A stretch of 64,000 nucleotides of DNA, taken from contig NZ_JACHYC010000001.1 of the NCBI RefSeq assembly GCF_014192575.1, positions 1-64,000 of the forward strand. Direction: 5' to 3'. The notes under the pieces were generated by a model, which did not search any database, had not been told where the DNA came from, and was given only the letters and a program-made list of their open reading frames with translations. The stretch is from Variovorax sp. Sphag1AA (GTDB lineage Bacteria > Pseudomonadota > Gammaproteobacteria > Burkholderiales > Burkholderiaceae_C). Below are positions 51,325 to 59,875 of this stretch, piece after piece (positions within the stretch are counted from its first letter, which is position 1; the number at the start of each line of letters is the position of its first letter). Made by a program: the position numbers and the translations under genes.

Positions 51325-51870
51325 TCAGACGCGCACGCACCCTCTGAATCCTCGCGCGGCATAGTAGGACTCAGCCCCGTTGTGATACACGAAGACCTTG
51401 CCGTAACGTCGGTCGCAAAACAGGGCGCCACCGAGCGCTCTGACATCGGGTGGTGTCGCTATCCAGCTGGACGTCTTCGTATCGAACTCCCCGAGCTGCT
51501 GAAGCGCGCGATATTGCGCCTCCGTCAGCAACGAGACGCCTATCTCTGCAGCAATGTCGATGGCGCTGCTTTCCGGCTTGTGCTGTTTCCGTGAATTCAA
51601 CGCTTCCCCGTCGTAGCACAGGCTCCTGCGTCCCTTCGGGCTCTCGGCGGTGCAATCGCAGAAGAGGTAGCCGCCGCCATCGTCAGCTACGCCAATGACA
51701 TCGGGTTCGCCTCCGGTTTCTTCCATCACGTAGAGCGACCTCAGCTTGTCGGGATTGCCGCGCAAGCGCTCATGGACATCAGCCCATGCGACGCCGGTGT
51801 GCCTGTGCATGTTTTGCTCGAACCGCAACTTCAATGTGTCGATGAGCACATCGCGTTGTTCTGCCTTCAT
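51325..51870 (-). CDS. DUF4256 protein
   Basis: 181-residue protein of a well-conserved family without known function. The landmark segments are MEETGGEPDVIGVADDGGGY near residue 49, CTAESPKGRRSLCYDGEALNSRKQHKPES near residue 73, and the terminal VFVYHNGAESYYAARGFRG. AGGAG lies 8 bases before the ATG. The upstream gene, a GNAT acetyltransferase, ends 5 bp before this start, so the two are likely co-expressed. A minus-strand terminator lies downstream at 51082-51110. Confidence 0.9.
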   Translation of the reverse strand: MKAEQRDVLIDTLKLRFEQNMHRHTGVAWADVHERLRGNPDKLRSLYVMEETGGEPDVIGVADDGGGYLFCDCTAESPKGRRSLCYDGEALNSRKQHKPESSAIDIAAEIGVSLLTEAQYRALQQLGEFDTKTSSWIATPPDVRALGGALFCDRRYGKVFVYHNGAESYYAARGFRGCVRV

Positions 51871-51875
51871 GTTGC

Positions 51876-52373
51876 TCACTCCTGCGGCATTGCCGTCGAA
51901 ACTTGATACCGCGCATACGAAGTGGTCCCGATCTGGACGACGCCGTGCAGCGTGAATCCGAAGTCTTCGTAGAGATTCCGCAGCCCTTGGCGGTCCGCGA
52001 CGCAGTCCAGGCGAAGGTGACCGCGCCCGAGTTGCCGCGCTCGGGTTCGCGCATATGACAGCAACTCGGTCGAGACCCCTTTCTTCGCCCACGCTCGGCG
52101 TACGGCGAGCTTGTGAACGAAGGCCGAGGTCCCCGGCTGAATCTCAGGCCAGAAATGGGCGTCCTCCAATTCGAACTTCATGACGCCAGCGAGTTGCTCG
52201 CCGTCGCGCGCGACGTGGAAGAGTCCGGCGCTTGTGTCGCGTAGAACGCGTTCAGGGCTGATTTCGGTTGCTGACCAAAGGCCTCTTCCGTCGCCGGCCA
52301 GCCATTGGGCCGCCTCATGCAGGACGGATGCAATTGCTGGTGCATCTGACGGGTGCGCTTGCTGAATGTTCAT
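51876..52373 (-). CDS. GNAT-family N-acetyltransferase
   Basis: 165-residue acetyltransferase. FVHKLAVRRAWAKKGVSTELLSYARTRARQLG near residue 90 is the beta-4/CoA-binding region, with an unusual KKGVS in place of the common RGxGxG/A motif; LRLDCVADRQGLRNLYEDFGFT near residue 124 is motif B. The divergence of the CoA loop resembles GNATs acting on small antibiotics or polyamines, but the substrate is unknown. It precedes DUF4256 by 5 bp. Confidence 0.85.
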   Translation of the reverse strand: MNIQQAHPSDAPAIASVLHEAAQWLAGDGRGLWSATEISPERVLRDTSAGLFHVARDGEQLAGVMKFELEDAHFWPEIQPGTSAFVHKLAVRRAWAKKGVSTELLSYARTRARQLGRGHLRLDCVADRQGLRNLYEDFGFTLHGVVQIGTTSYARYQVSTAMPQE

Positions 52374-52412
52374 GGTCTGTGATTTTGGCAAGCGCCGTCG
52401 GCTCGAACCGCG

Positions 52413-53582
52413 TCAAGCCCGAGGCAACGTGGCTCGCAGGACATCCCTGAACACGTTGAACTGCACCTGGAACGCGTGCGGGCTGTAGTCCTGGTAGTAC
52501 CCGGCGGTCACCACGACGACCAGATCAAGCGCCGGGACGATGCGAATCGACTGGCCTCCTCGGCCCAGCGCCCCAATCCATTCGACCTCGCGACGGCCGG
52601 CCCGGGATCTACCGAGCCACCAGAGGTACCCGTAGCGTTGATCGTCCGTCGCCTCGATCTTCGAGGTCGTCGAGGTTTCGATCCAGTCCTTGGAAACAAT
52701 CTGGCGATCGTTCCAACGACCGCTCCACAGGACGAGTTGCCCGATCTTGGCCATTTCGCGCGGACGCAAGCGCAATCCGCCTCCTGCGTCGGTTTCCCCT
52801 CGGTACCGCGTCCAATCTCCACCGGCGATGCCCAGAGGTTTGAAGAGGTTCGCGCGCGCGAATTCGTCGAGGGGCTGTCCTGTGGCTTTGTGAACGACGG
52901 CCGACACCAGCGCGAGCGCACCGGTGTTGTAGTGAAACGCTTCTCCGGCCGGCGAGACCACCGCACGGCTGAGGACGTAGCGACAGGGATCGTCCGCCAG
53001 GCGCATGCGCACCTCGTCGTTGGCAAGTCCTGAGGCTGACGGAGTCGCCTCGATCCATTCCAGCCCCATCGTCATGCCGAGCGCATGCCGCAGCAGGATC
53101 CGATCCTTCTCCGGCGTGCGCAGGTCCGACAGTTCGGGGAAGAAGCTGAAGATCGGTTCGTCGATGCTGCGTATCAACCCCCGGTCGATCGCGATTCCGA
53201 CGGCAAGCGAAGCGACGCTCTTTGAAACCGACTTCACGTCGTGCAAGGTATCGGCGTCGAAGGTGACGTTCGACTCACGACGGCGGAAGAAGAAGCTCGG
53301 CACTTCGTCGATGCCGCTGAGGTAGCGCTCGAACACCAGCCTTCCTTCGCGAGCGACGAGTACCGAATGGATGTTGGCTCCCGAAGCCGCAAGCTGGTCA
53401 GTCATGCGACAGAGCGCACCGCGGTCGATGAGCTTGTCGTCGTCGATCGTGGCAACTGTCCAGCCATCGTTTCGGTCGTCGGGAACTCCACAGCGTTCCG
53501 GCGCGTCCGCGTGCGCAGGCAGGCCGGCGAGAGATGCGAGCGCAGTCCCTCCGAGCAATGAGGTGAATCGGCGGCGTCTCAT
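52413..53582 (-). CDS. Exported serine hydrolase, class C beta-lactamase family
   Basis: 389-residue penicillin-binding-protein-like hydrolase with an N-terminal Tat-type signal (MRRRRFTSLLGGTALASLAG, cleavage near PAHAD). Catalytic motifs are SVSK (SxxK, near residue 117), YNTG (YxN type, near residue 217), and GRGGQS near residue 345 in place of the KTG box. This is typical of broad class C-like esterases or peptidases rather than true beta-lactamases. It is transcribed alone on the minus strand and is followed upstream by a plus-strand small gene. The substrate is unknown. Confidence 0.88.
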   Translation of the reverse strand: MRRRRFTSLLGGTALASLAGLPAHADAPERCGVPDDRNDGWTVATIDDDKLIDRGALCRMTDQLAASGANIHSVLVAREGRLVFERYLSGIDEVPSFFFRRRESNVTFDADTLHDVKSVSKSVASLAVGIAIDRGLIRSIDEPIFSFFPELSDLRTPEKDRILLRHALGMTMGLEWIEATPSASGLANDEVRMRLADDPCRYVLSRAVVSPAGEAFHYNTGALALVSAVVHKATGQPLDEFARANLFKPLGIAGGDWTRYRGETDAGGGLRLRPREMAKIGQLVLWSGRWNDRQIVSKDWIETSTTSKIEATDDQRYGYLWWLGRSRAGRREVEWIGALGRGGQSIRIVPALDLVVVVTAGYYQDYSPHAFQVQFNVFRDVLRATLPRA

Positions 53583-53712
53583 GTTCGATGAATCGGGGTT
53601 GGCACTTTAGCTTGCGCAGGCGGGGTGGTTCGAGTCATTGCTTCCGATGACGCAATGTTGGCGGTATTGGCCTAACTTTGCGCATCGGATCGAACCACCA
53701 GGAGGAGCCGCC

Positions 53713-53904
53713 ATGAAAGAGCTGACTTACCGGGCCTATCTTGATGACCCTGCCGCGCGCGCCACGCTGGAGCGCGAAGTTCGGCGGCTGCGGCATGAAG
53801 CCTTCGACGAGTTCATCTTTGCGCCTGCCTTTGAACTGCTCGATCGCGTCATCAAGCGTTTGCATCTGAAGCCGACGCCTCGTGCGTTGACTCGGCAGAC
53901 GTAA
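53713..53904 (+). CDS. Small hypothetical helical protein
   Basis: 63-residue protein with a continuous amphipathic helical character (DPAARATLEREVRRLRHEAF and EFIFAPAFELLDRVIKRLHL). AGGAGG is placed ideally before the ATG, and codon use fits the host, so it is probably real. The arrangement resembles RSP_7527/DUF3563-type small proteins of Burkholderiales, but I cannot confirm the family. No neighbour gives a functional hint. Confidence 0.7.
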   Translation: MKELTYRAYLDDPAARATLEREVRRLRHEAFDEFIFAPAFELLDRVIKRLHLKPTPRALTRQT

Positions 53905-53994
53905 AGTCACCGGGCTTTACCTTCCGTTCATCAGAATGCCATCTGGCGAGCCCACGATGGAGGGCTCGAATGAAAGCTGAACGGGAGCTAACGC

Positions 53995-54420
53995 ATGGCA
54001 AATCCTCCATCGCCATCCATCGCCGACCCTCAAGCGGCTGCTGAACTCGGCTCGGAAACGGCCATCCCGATCCTCGTCGCAGAGGTTTTCGAAGAGGCGC
54101 CCCCGAGCGAGCGCTGCAGCCTTGTCGAAGCGCTGATGCGGCCCCTGGGCGTGTTGTCGCTGGTCGCCATTGCCAACGGCATCTTCGCCAAGATCCGGTT
54201 TCGCAATGCCGGGCAGGACCCGCATGTGCGGCTCGAGGACATCCAGAACGTGCACACCACCGACGTCATTGCACTGGTGCAGCACGCGCAGCAGGTCAGC
54301 GTGGAGACCGTCGATGGTCTGGCGCAACTGTTGCTTTCGTCGGGCGGCCTCACGGGTTCGGCAGCCGCGACGGTGCTGATTGCGCTGCTCGTCAAACGCG
54401 CGCGATCACGCCTTCCCTGA
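53995..54420 (+). CDS. Hypothetical protein of 141 residues
   Basis: Helical protein; a Pro/Ser-rich N-terminus (about 1-25) is followed by an amphipathic region ILVAEVFEEAPPSERCSLVE and a middle helix with LGVLSLVAIANGIFAKIRFR; a hydrophobic C-terminal segment (GLTGSAAATVLIALLVKRAR near residues 117-136) may be membrane-associated. GGGAGC lies before the ATG. It ends 5 bp from the convergent ABC ATPase gene. Family not recognised. Confidence 0.6.
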   Translation: MANPPSPSIADPQAAAELGSETAIPILVAEVFEEAPPSERCSLVEALMRPLGVLSLVAIANGIFAKIRFRNAGQDPHVRLEDIQNVHTTDVIALVQHAQQVSVETVDGLAQLLLSSGGLTGSAAATVLIALLVKRARSRLP

Positions 54421-54425
54421 AGCCG

Positions 54426-55064
54426 TCATCGAAGCGGCAGCTCGATCAAACCGGCAAGCGGCACCGAATCGATTTGCGCGGCGCTTGCGACGACGATGGC
54501 CTGATCGGGCTGTTCGGCAAGGGTGGCGAGTTCGCGCCACAGGAAACGAATCGATGCGGCGTCGAGTGCGGCCGTGGGTTCATCGAGCAAGATGAGGGGC
54601 CGTCCTGATGCGAGCGCAGCCGCCAGCAGGGCCTTGCGCCTCGATCCGGTGGACAGCATGTACATCGGCTTGGCGAGATGCGGGGTCAAGGAGAAGCCCT
54701 CGACAAAGGTTCGCCACCTGGCTTCGCTGAAGCGCGCATCGCCAGCGTTGAGCGACGTGGCGCATTCAAGCGCGGTGACTTTGTGGAACGCGTCGGTGTC
54801 CGGGTCGCAGAAGAAGACGTTTCGTTGATAGGCGTCGCGCTCGCGGTCGAGGTGTGCACCTGCTAGGTTGAGGCGGCCCTGGGCGGCCAACTGGCCTGCA
54901 AGCACGCGAAGGAGAGTCGACTTTCCGGTGCCCGTGTCGCCGTACAACAGCGTGACGCCGGCGCCGATGCGCGTGCTCCATCCGGCCGCGAGTGGTGGCT
55001 GTCCCGGGTGGGCGAAGCGCAAGTCCGCAACGTCGAGGATGGGCGAGAGTGCAGTGGTTTCCAT
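54426..55064 (-). CDS. Orphan ABC-type ATPase
   Basis: 212-residue single ABC domain: Walker A GDTGTGKST (42-50), an altered signature LSTGS (137-141, where LSGGQ is usual) and Walker B LILLDEP (157-163) with the D-loop following. The Q-loop is not obvious. No permease or membrane-fusion gene is adjacent, unlike typical exporters. It resembles CcmA-sized or lantibiotic-immunity-like ATPases. It is divergent from the flavoprotein gene, 141 bp apart. Confidence 0.82.
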   Translation of the reverse strand: METTALSPILDVADLRFAHPGQPPLAAGWSTRIGAGVTLLYGDTGTGKSTLLRVLAGQLAAQGRLNLAGAHLDRERDAYQRNVFFCDPDTDAFHKVTALECATSLNAGDARFSEARWRTFVEGFSLTPHLAKPMYMLSTGSRRKALLAAALASGRPLILLDEPTAALDAASIRFLWRELATLAEQPDQAIVVASAAQIDSVPLAGLIELPLR

Positions 55065-55205
55065 GCCGCAACCGTACAGCAACGGGGCGCCCGGGCGGCT
55101 CTCCGGGGTTGACCGCGGTCCATGGCCATCGCATATTCCGCGCTTGCATCGAGGGAGACCCGGAAAGCCATGCCATGCATGGCACCTGCGCTGGAGGAAC
55201 TCGCG

Positions 55206-56453
55206 ATGTCCACTGAGCGTGTCGAAACCATCGTGATCCGCGGTGGCCAGGCAGGTCTGGCGATGAGCTACTACCTGGGACGCCTGGGCCACGAACACCT
55301 CGTGCTCGAGCGAGGCGCGCTTGCGGAACGCTGGCGCAGCGAACGTTGGGATTCGCTTCACTTCCAGTCACCCAACTGGAACATGAATCTTCCAGGTTGG
55401 CCGCGCATGACGGTCGAACCCGGAGCAGACCCCGATGCCTTTTCGCCTTTGCGCGAGGTGACCGACTACCTCGAGCGCTATGCGGCGGTCATTCGCGCTC
55501 CCGTGCGCACCCACTGCGCAGCGCTCTCACTTGCACGCAGGACGGGGTCGCGAGATTTGCTGGTGCAGACGGACGGCATTCTGTATGTGGCCAACAGCGT
55601 CGTGGTGGCCACCGGCCCGTACCAGGTGCCGCGCGCAACGCCGCCGCTTGGCGCGGGTGTGTTCGAGCTCCACTCGACCCTGTACCGCAATCCGATGCAA
55701 CTGCCCGACGGCGCCGTGCTCGTGGTCGGCAGCGGGAACTCAGGCGTGCAGATTGCCGAGGAGTTGTGCCGCGCAGGACGGCGCGTGTTCCTTTCCGTCA
55801 GCTCGCACGAGCGGATCCGGCGGCGCTATCGCGGCAAGGATTGCATCTGGTGGCTGATCGCGACGGGCTCCGCCGATTCAACGCTTCGCGAGTGGAGGGG
55901 CGCGCGCCTGTCCCGCTTGATGACCGGCGTGAATGGTGGGCATGACATCGACCTTCGCCGGCTGGCGGCCGAAGGTGTCGTTCTGACGGGGCGCGTCAAG
56001 GCCGCGGAGAACGGCAGGCTCGACATCGCCGACGATCTTGCCGCCAGCATCGCCCGTGGCGATGAATCGCTGCTTGCGTTCAACAGCCGTTGCGACGACA
56101 CGGTTCTCGTCCAGCAACTGGACCTGCCGCCCGAGGATTCGCCGGATGAACCGTTGCCGGATCCACCTGAGCTCGATGCACCCATCCGCACACTCGATCT
56201 CGCTCGGGAGGGGATCAGGTCGGTGATCTGGGCCAACGGTGCGCATGCTGATTTCAGCTGGATCGATCTGCCGGTCTTCGGCCAGTCGCCTGAGTCAAAG
56301 AGGGCGCCCGTGCACGAACGTGGAGTGACGTCCGAAGCCGGTCTGTTCTTTCTGGGGCTGCCCTGGCTGCACAAATGGAAGTCGGGCTTCCTGTTTGGCG
56401 CGGACGAGGATGCGGCCTACCTGGCGGAGCACATCGCTCCGCAGGGGCGCTGA
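55206..56453 (+). CDS. Flavin-containing monooxygenase-like oxidoreductase with altered FAD motif
   Basis: 415-residue two-dinucleotide-binding flavoprotein. The N-terminal FAD motif should be GGGQAG, but here it is RGGQAG (residues 12-17): the first Gly of GxGxxG is Arg, from a cgc codon at 55239-55241. The remaining family features are intact, including WRSERWDSLHFQSPNWNMNLPG near residue 39, an ATGPYQVPR motif near residue 133 and the NADPH motif VVGSGNSG near residue 176. GGAGG lies before the ATG at 55206. Function may be impaired or shifted; a sequencing error is not excluded. Confidence 0.83.
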   Translation: MSTERVETIVIRGGQAGLAMSYYLGRLGHEHLVLERGALAERWRSERWDSLHFQSPNWNMNLPGWPRMTVEPGADPDAFSPLREVTDYLERYAAVIRAPVRTHCAALSLARRTGSRDLLVQTDGILYVANSVVVATGPYQVPRATPPLGAGVFELHSTLYRNPMQLPDGAVLVVGSGNSGVQIAEELCRAGRRVFLSVSSHERIRRRYRGKDCIWWLIATGSADSTLREWRGARLSRLMTGVNGGHDIDLRRLAAEGVVLTGRVKAAENGRLDIADDLAASIARGDESLLAFNSRCDDTVLVQQLDLPPEDSPDEPLPDPPELDAPIRTLDLAREGIRSVIWANGAHADFSWIDLPVFGQSPESKRAPVHERGVTSEAGLFFLGLPWLHKWKSGFLFGADEDAAYLAEHIAPQGR

Positions 56454-58316
56454 TCAGCCGACTGTCACCTGCGTCTCGAACAGAAAGGCCGCCAGTGCTT
56501 CCTCGACGGCTGGCGCTGCCGATTGGGCCGCATTGGGAAGACCTACCGTCACTCGCATGCCTCTTCGCCCGCCTTCATCGACACGGATCTGCGCGTCGCG
56601 AAGCCCGAGCCGATCGTGGACGATGTGCGTCACCAGGCGCGAGGCCGCGTCGCAGCGCAACTGCGGCTTGTAGATCTTGCCGACGGATGTGAGCGGGATG
56701 GCGGCGACTATGCAGATCTGCTTCGGCCATGCGGGACGTTCGCCGATCGTTTGCTCGGCGTGTTCCCGAAGCTCTTCTTCCGTCGCGGTGGCGCCGGGTT
56801 TCAGCGCCACGTAGCACACGGGCAGTTCGCCGGCATAGGCGTCCGGCATCGCCACGGCGGCGGCCAATGCCACTGCGGGGTGCGCTGCCATTGCGTTCTC
56901 GATCATCAAGGGGTCGATGTTGTGGCCGCTGCGGATGATCAGGTCCTTGGCGCGGCCGGCGATGTAGATGCGACCGCGCGCGTCGGTATAGCCAAGGTCG
57001 CCGCTGTTGAGCGTTCCGTCGTCGAAGACGCCCGCGTCATGTTCAGGGTTGCGATAGCCGGGCGAGATATGCGGCCCCCGGGCGGTGATGACGCCGATCT
57101 CGCCAGGCGCGCAAACCGGGCCGAGCCGACCGCTGGCTTCCAGCCGCCGGACTTCTACGCGCGTGTAGGGCAGGGCCCAGCCGACCGAGCCTGCGCCGCC
57201 CTCGCCGGCAACCGGATCGATCGCAATCAGGCCGGAGGCTTCCGTCATCCCGTACACCTCGAACAGGCCGAGGCCGACGACTTGCCTGAAGCGTTCTCTC
57301 ACGGCCGATGGCAGCGAGGCGGCGCCACTGAATCCGGCGCGCACGGCGCTGAGGTCCGCGCCGTCAAGCGGCACTTCCAGCACGGCGCCGATGGAAGTGG
57401 GCACCGCACCCACCAGCGTTGCCCCGTAGCGCGCTGCCAGTCGCCAGTAGCCTTGCACCATCGCCGGGTTTCGCAGGCCGCCGGGCGACATGACCAGCAG
57501 GCCGATCCCCGCCATGAACCCGCTCAATCCACAGAAGATGGTTCCGCCGACATGGAACAGCGGCAGGGTGGCGGTGAGCGTATCGGTCGGTCGCAGGTCG
57601 CCCAGGACCGCCCCGCCCAGCGCCGCCACGAGCTGGCTGCGGTGGGTGTGCGCCACGAGCTTGGGTGCGCCGGTCGTGCCGCCCGTGTGGAAGTAGGCCG
57701 CGATGTCCCCGTCTCGACCCGGATCGCCGAACACGAGCCGGTCTTCGGGCTGCGCCAGCAAAGCGCTGTGAAAGTCGATCACTTCCGGCTCGACCGGGAT
57801 GCCGGGAGGCGCCACGCGCACCAGTTGCAGCCCGGGCACCGACTCGCGCAGGGCCAGCGCCTTTTGCCAGATGTCCAGTACCGGGTGCGGACCGAGCGCG
57901 ACGAGGATGCGGGCGCCGGAGGCTTTCAGCAGTCCCGCGATGTGTTCCGGCTGCAGCAGGAAATTGATGGGGACCGCATAGCCCGCGGTCTCGGCACCCC
58001 ACAGCGTCGCGTGGGTCTCGACCAGGCTCGGCAGCATGTAGGCGACGCCCGGGCGCGGACCGGCGAGGGTGGCGAACAGGTTGGCGGCGCGACGCACCAG
58101 CCCGAGCAGTTCGCGGTAGCTGACGCGTCGGGGCTCTTCGTCGGGTGCACCGGTCATCAGCATCGTGATTGCGGTGCGATCGGGCTGGACCTTCGCGCGG
58201 TCGATGAAGACGTCGAGGACGCTGCGCTCGGGCAGGCGCTCCTCCAGCGCCATTTCGTTCTCGAAGCGCCGCAGGTCGTCCAGATCACGGATACCGGTTT
58301 GGGGAAGGACCGCCAT
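56454..58316 (-). CDS. AMP-forming acyl-CoA synthetase
   Basis: 620-residue adenylate-forming ligase activating a carboxylate as its acyl-CoA. Core motifs: HTGGTTGAPKLV (phosphate-binding, near residue 222), FEVYGMTEASG near residue 364, and GRAKDLIIRSGHNIDP near residue 478; the C-terminal catalytic Lys is in LTSVGKIYKP near residue 570. A roughly 50-residue C-terminal extension with an FLFETQVTVG end is present. The ATG at 58316 opens with AVLPQTGIRDLDDL. It converges on the flavoprotein gene with stops adjacent (TGATCA). Substrate unknown, probably a fatty or aryl acid. Confidence 0.92.
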   Translation of the reverse strand: MAVLPQTGIRDLDDLRRFENEMALEERLPERSVLDVFIDRAKVQPDRTAITMLMTGAPDEEPRRVSYRELLGLVRRAANLFATLAGPRPGVAYMLPSLVETHATLWGAETAGYAVPINFLLQPEHIAGLLKASGARILVALGPHPVLDIWQKALALRESVPGLQLVRVAPPGIPVEPEVIDFHSALLAQPEDRLVFGDPGRDGDIAAYFHTGGTTGAPKLVAHTHRSQLVAALGGAVLGDLRPTDTLTATLPLFHVGGTIFCGLSGFMAGIGLLVMSPGGLRNPAMVQGYWRLAARYGATLVGAVPTSIGAVLEVPLDGADLSAVRAGFSGAASLPSAVRERFRQVVGLGLFEVYGMTEASGLIAIDPVAGEGGAGSVGWALPYTRVEVRRLEASGRLGPVCAPGEIGVITARGPHISPGYRNPEHDAGVFDDGTLNSGDLGYTDARGRIYIAGRAKDLIIRSGHNIDPLMIENAMAAHPAVALAAAVAMPDAYAGELPVCYVALKPGATATEEELREHAEQTIGERPAWPKQICIVAAIPLTSVGKIYKPQLRCDAASRLVTHIVHDRLGLRDAQIRVDEGGRRGMRVTVGLPNAAQSAAPAVEEALAAFLFETQVTVG

Positions 58317-58445
58317 GGTGGTTGCTCCGCACGTTGACGAGCGCGCGACGTTAGCCGATCGGTTTGCAGCGGGCAATGCGGGCTTTGCGCAATGGTGTCG
58401 GTGCAGGGCTCGCAAGTGGTGGGCGGCGTGCTATTGGCGACCCAG

Positions 58446-58898
58446 CTAGCGTTCCAGTAATTTGTTTTGATCGCTCGCCAGCCGCTCCAGCGTCGCGAGC
58501 TGCCAGGATTTCTCCGGCACGAACGACTCCGGGTCGCCGACGGCGCCATATCCGCCTTCACCGTAGACGACTGCATAGGCCGCGTAGTCGGCTGCCTGAA
58601 TTGCCCGGCCAGCCAGGGCGTTGGCCACCGCATAGCTTGCCGACACGGCCGCGTGGCCCACGCCATCGAGTGAACGCGAGCCCTGGTGGTGATTGGCCAG
58701 CGCGCCTGCGTCGGATGCGGCACGATCGAGCACGTCTCGATTTACCTGGCCTGCAACGTAGGCACCCAGCGTATCGAGGCAGCGAATGACAGGCTCATCC
58801 TCGAGCAGGTGACGAACCCGCTCGACGCACGCAAGGGCAAAAGCAAACCGCAGCGCGTCGGACTGCGCCAGGCGCTGCTCGTGGGCCGCCAGGGTCAC
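58446..58898 (-). CDS. Imm-5-like putative immunity protein
   Basis: 150-residue helical-repeat protein. The pattern RFAFALACVERVRHLLEDEPVIRC, then YVAGQVNRDVLDRAASDAGA, and GVGHAAVSASYAVANALAGRAIQAADYAAYAVVYG matches proteins annotated as Imm-5-like putative immunity factors, which are rich in ALWAADCAERVL-type helices. No toxin gene is adjacent. The GTG start overlaps the stop of the small upstream gene (GTGA). A true immunity role is unproven in this context. Confidence 0.7.
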   Translation of the reverse strand: MTLAAHEQRLAQSDALRFAFALACVERVRHLLEDEPVIRCLDTLGAYVAGQVNRDVLDRAASDAGALANHHQGSRSLDGVGHAAVSASYAVANALAGRAIQAADYAAYAVVYGEGGYGAVGDPESFVPEKSWQLATLERLASDQNKLLER

Positions 58899-59209
58899 GC
58901 GAGCGGCAGTTCACGCATGAGATTGCTGCGCACCCAGGTGAACGCACCCGCCTGAACATTGGAGGCCTGCCACTTCCTGAAGTCCGGATCGGCCGAAAGC
59001 GGGTCGGTCACCTTGGCGTATTCGGTGGCATTGTCGAAGCGCAGTTCGAGCACGTAGTTGCCCATCTCGCCAGCGGCGACAACCCACAGCTTGGCATTGG
59101 TCGCGCCGTGCCGCTTCCAGAGCGCCGCGCCGTGCTGTATCGCTTCCATGACAGCGCCGAGATCGGCACCCGGATTCGGTCTGAAGACATATCGGGCCTC
59201 GTATGCCAT
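58895..59209 (-). CDS. Small alpha/beta-barrel protein, NIPSNAP-like
   Basis: 104-residue protein with a ferredoxin-like pattern (EARYVFRPNPGADLGAVMEAIQ, then AKLWVVAAGEMGNYVLELRF), similar to NIPSNAP/dimeric alpha-beta barrel proteins. A Trp-rich FRKWQASNVQAGAFTWVRS end is conserved in related short proteins. It is coupled to the Imm-5-like gene by a 4-bp overlap. Function not known. Confidence 0.7.
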   Translation of the reverse strand: MAYEARYVFRPNPGADLGAVMEAIQHGAALWKRHGATNAKLWVVAAGEMGNYVLELRFDNATEYAKVTDPLSADPDFRKWQASNVQAGAFTWVRSNLMRELPLA

Positions 59210-59394
59210 GACATCCTCCTGTGGGGTGAAGGGGCAGGGCAGCTATTCAAGCACCACGGCAGGCAAGTGGCAACGGGCGGGGGTAGGCGCATTCCGGCAA
59301 CGAATTTCGTCGCTTGCCGAGTTGCCGGCCGCGAAAGCCGGGTTAATTTGCTTCCACGGACTCGGCAAGACCCCAAAGGTAATAAGGGACCGCG

Positions 59395-59432
59395 AAGGCC
59401 CTCCGATCGGACACAAGTCGTCGGAGGGCCTT
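59395..59432. terminator. Perfect 12-bp hairpin
   Basis: AAGGCCCTCCGA (59395-59406) pairs perfectly with TCGGAGGGCCTT (59421-59432) around a 14-base loop. It lies 2 bp beyond the stop of the minus-strand gene 59435-59704 and in the 225-bp gap before the NIPSNAP-like gene. The plus-strand end has only a short TTTGT, but it could act for the minus strand. Nothing else is recognisable in 59210-59394. Confidence 0.55.
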
Positions 59433-59434
59433 TG

Positions 59435-59704
59435 TCACTGCACGGTCCCCTGGTGCGACGAATGAAACATCCGCATGGCACACATCATCAAGGCCGCGCC
59501 GCCGGCAGCTGCGATCAGCGTCGCGCGCACAGGCTGCTCCGCGATGTTTGCCTTGGTGCGCGCCGCGTAGGTGTCGAGCGTGTGCTTCAGCCCGTGCGGC
59601 AGGTTCGCGTCGGAAGCCAGCGGGGCGGTCGCCTCGAGCGCCGCAACATCAGCGTCGGTCAAAGGGGGAATGGTGGTAGTGGCGGTGGTGGGTTCGATGT
59701 CCAA
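59435..59704 (-). CDS. Small protein with C-terminal membrane helix
   Basis: 89 residues. A Thr/Pro-rich N-terminus (PTTATTTIPPLTDADVAALE) is followed by a helical middle and a C-terminal hydrophobic helix with RATLIAAAGGAALMMCAMRM, resembling ElaB/YqjD/DUF883-type tail-anchored proteins. The start is a TTG at 59704 with AGGAG 6 bases upstream. It is divergent from the VOC protein, which has an almost identical Shine-Dalgarno and TTG start. Confidence 0.65.
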   Translation of the reverse strand: MDIEPTTATTTIPPLTDADVAALEATAPLASDANLPHGLKHTLDTYAARTKANIAEQPVRATLIAAAGGAALMMCAMRMFHSSHQGTVQ

Positions 59705-59875
59705 TTTGCTCTCCTGATGCTGTGCAGAAAAGCATCTCAGCAGGACGGGCGGCCCGGATGTCATCGTCTTGTCGGGTTTCCTGTAGGAGGAGGACCGGGG
59801 CCATGATTCGCAGCCCCCTGACGACTCTTTGCGAATCCACTTCGTTGTCATTTGAAACCGAACAGGAGAAAGCAA

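Noticed and set aside
59218..59394. Possible promoter or small gene in the gap before the NIPSNAP-like gene
   Set aside because: No start with Shine-Dalgarno and no recognisable sigma-70 elements beyond chance.
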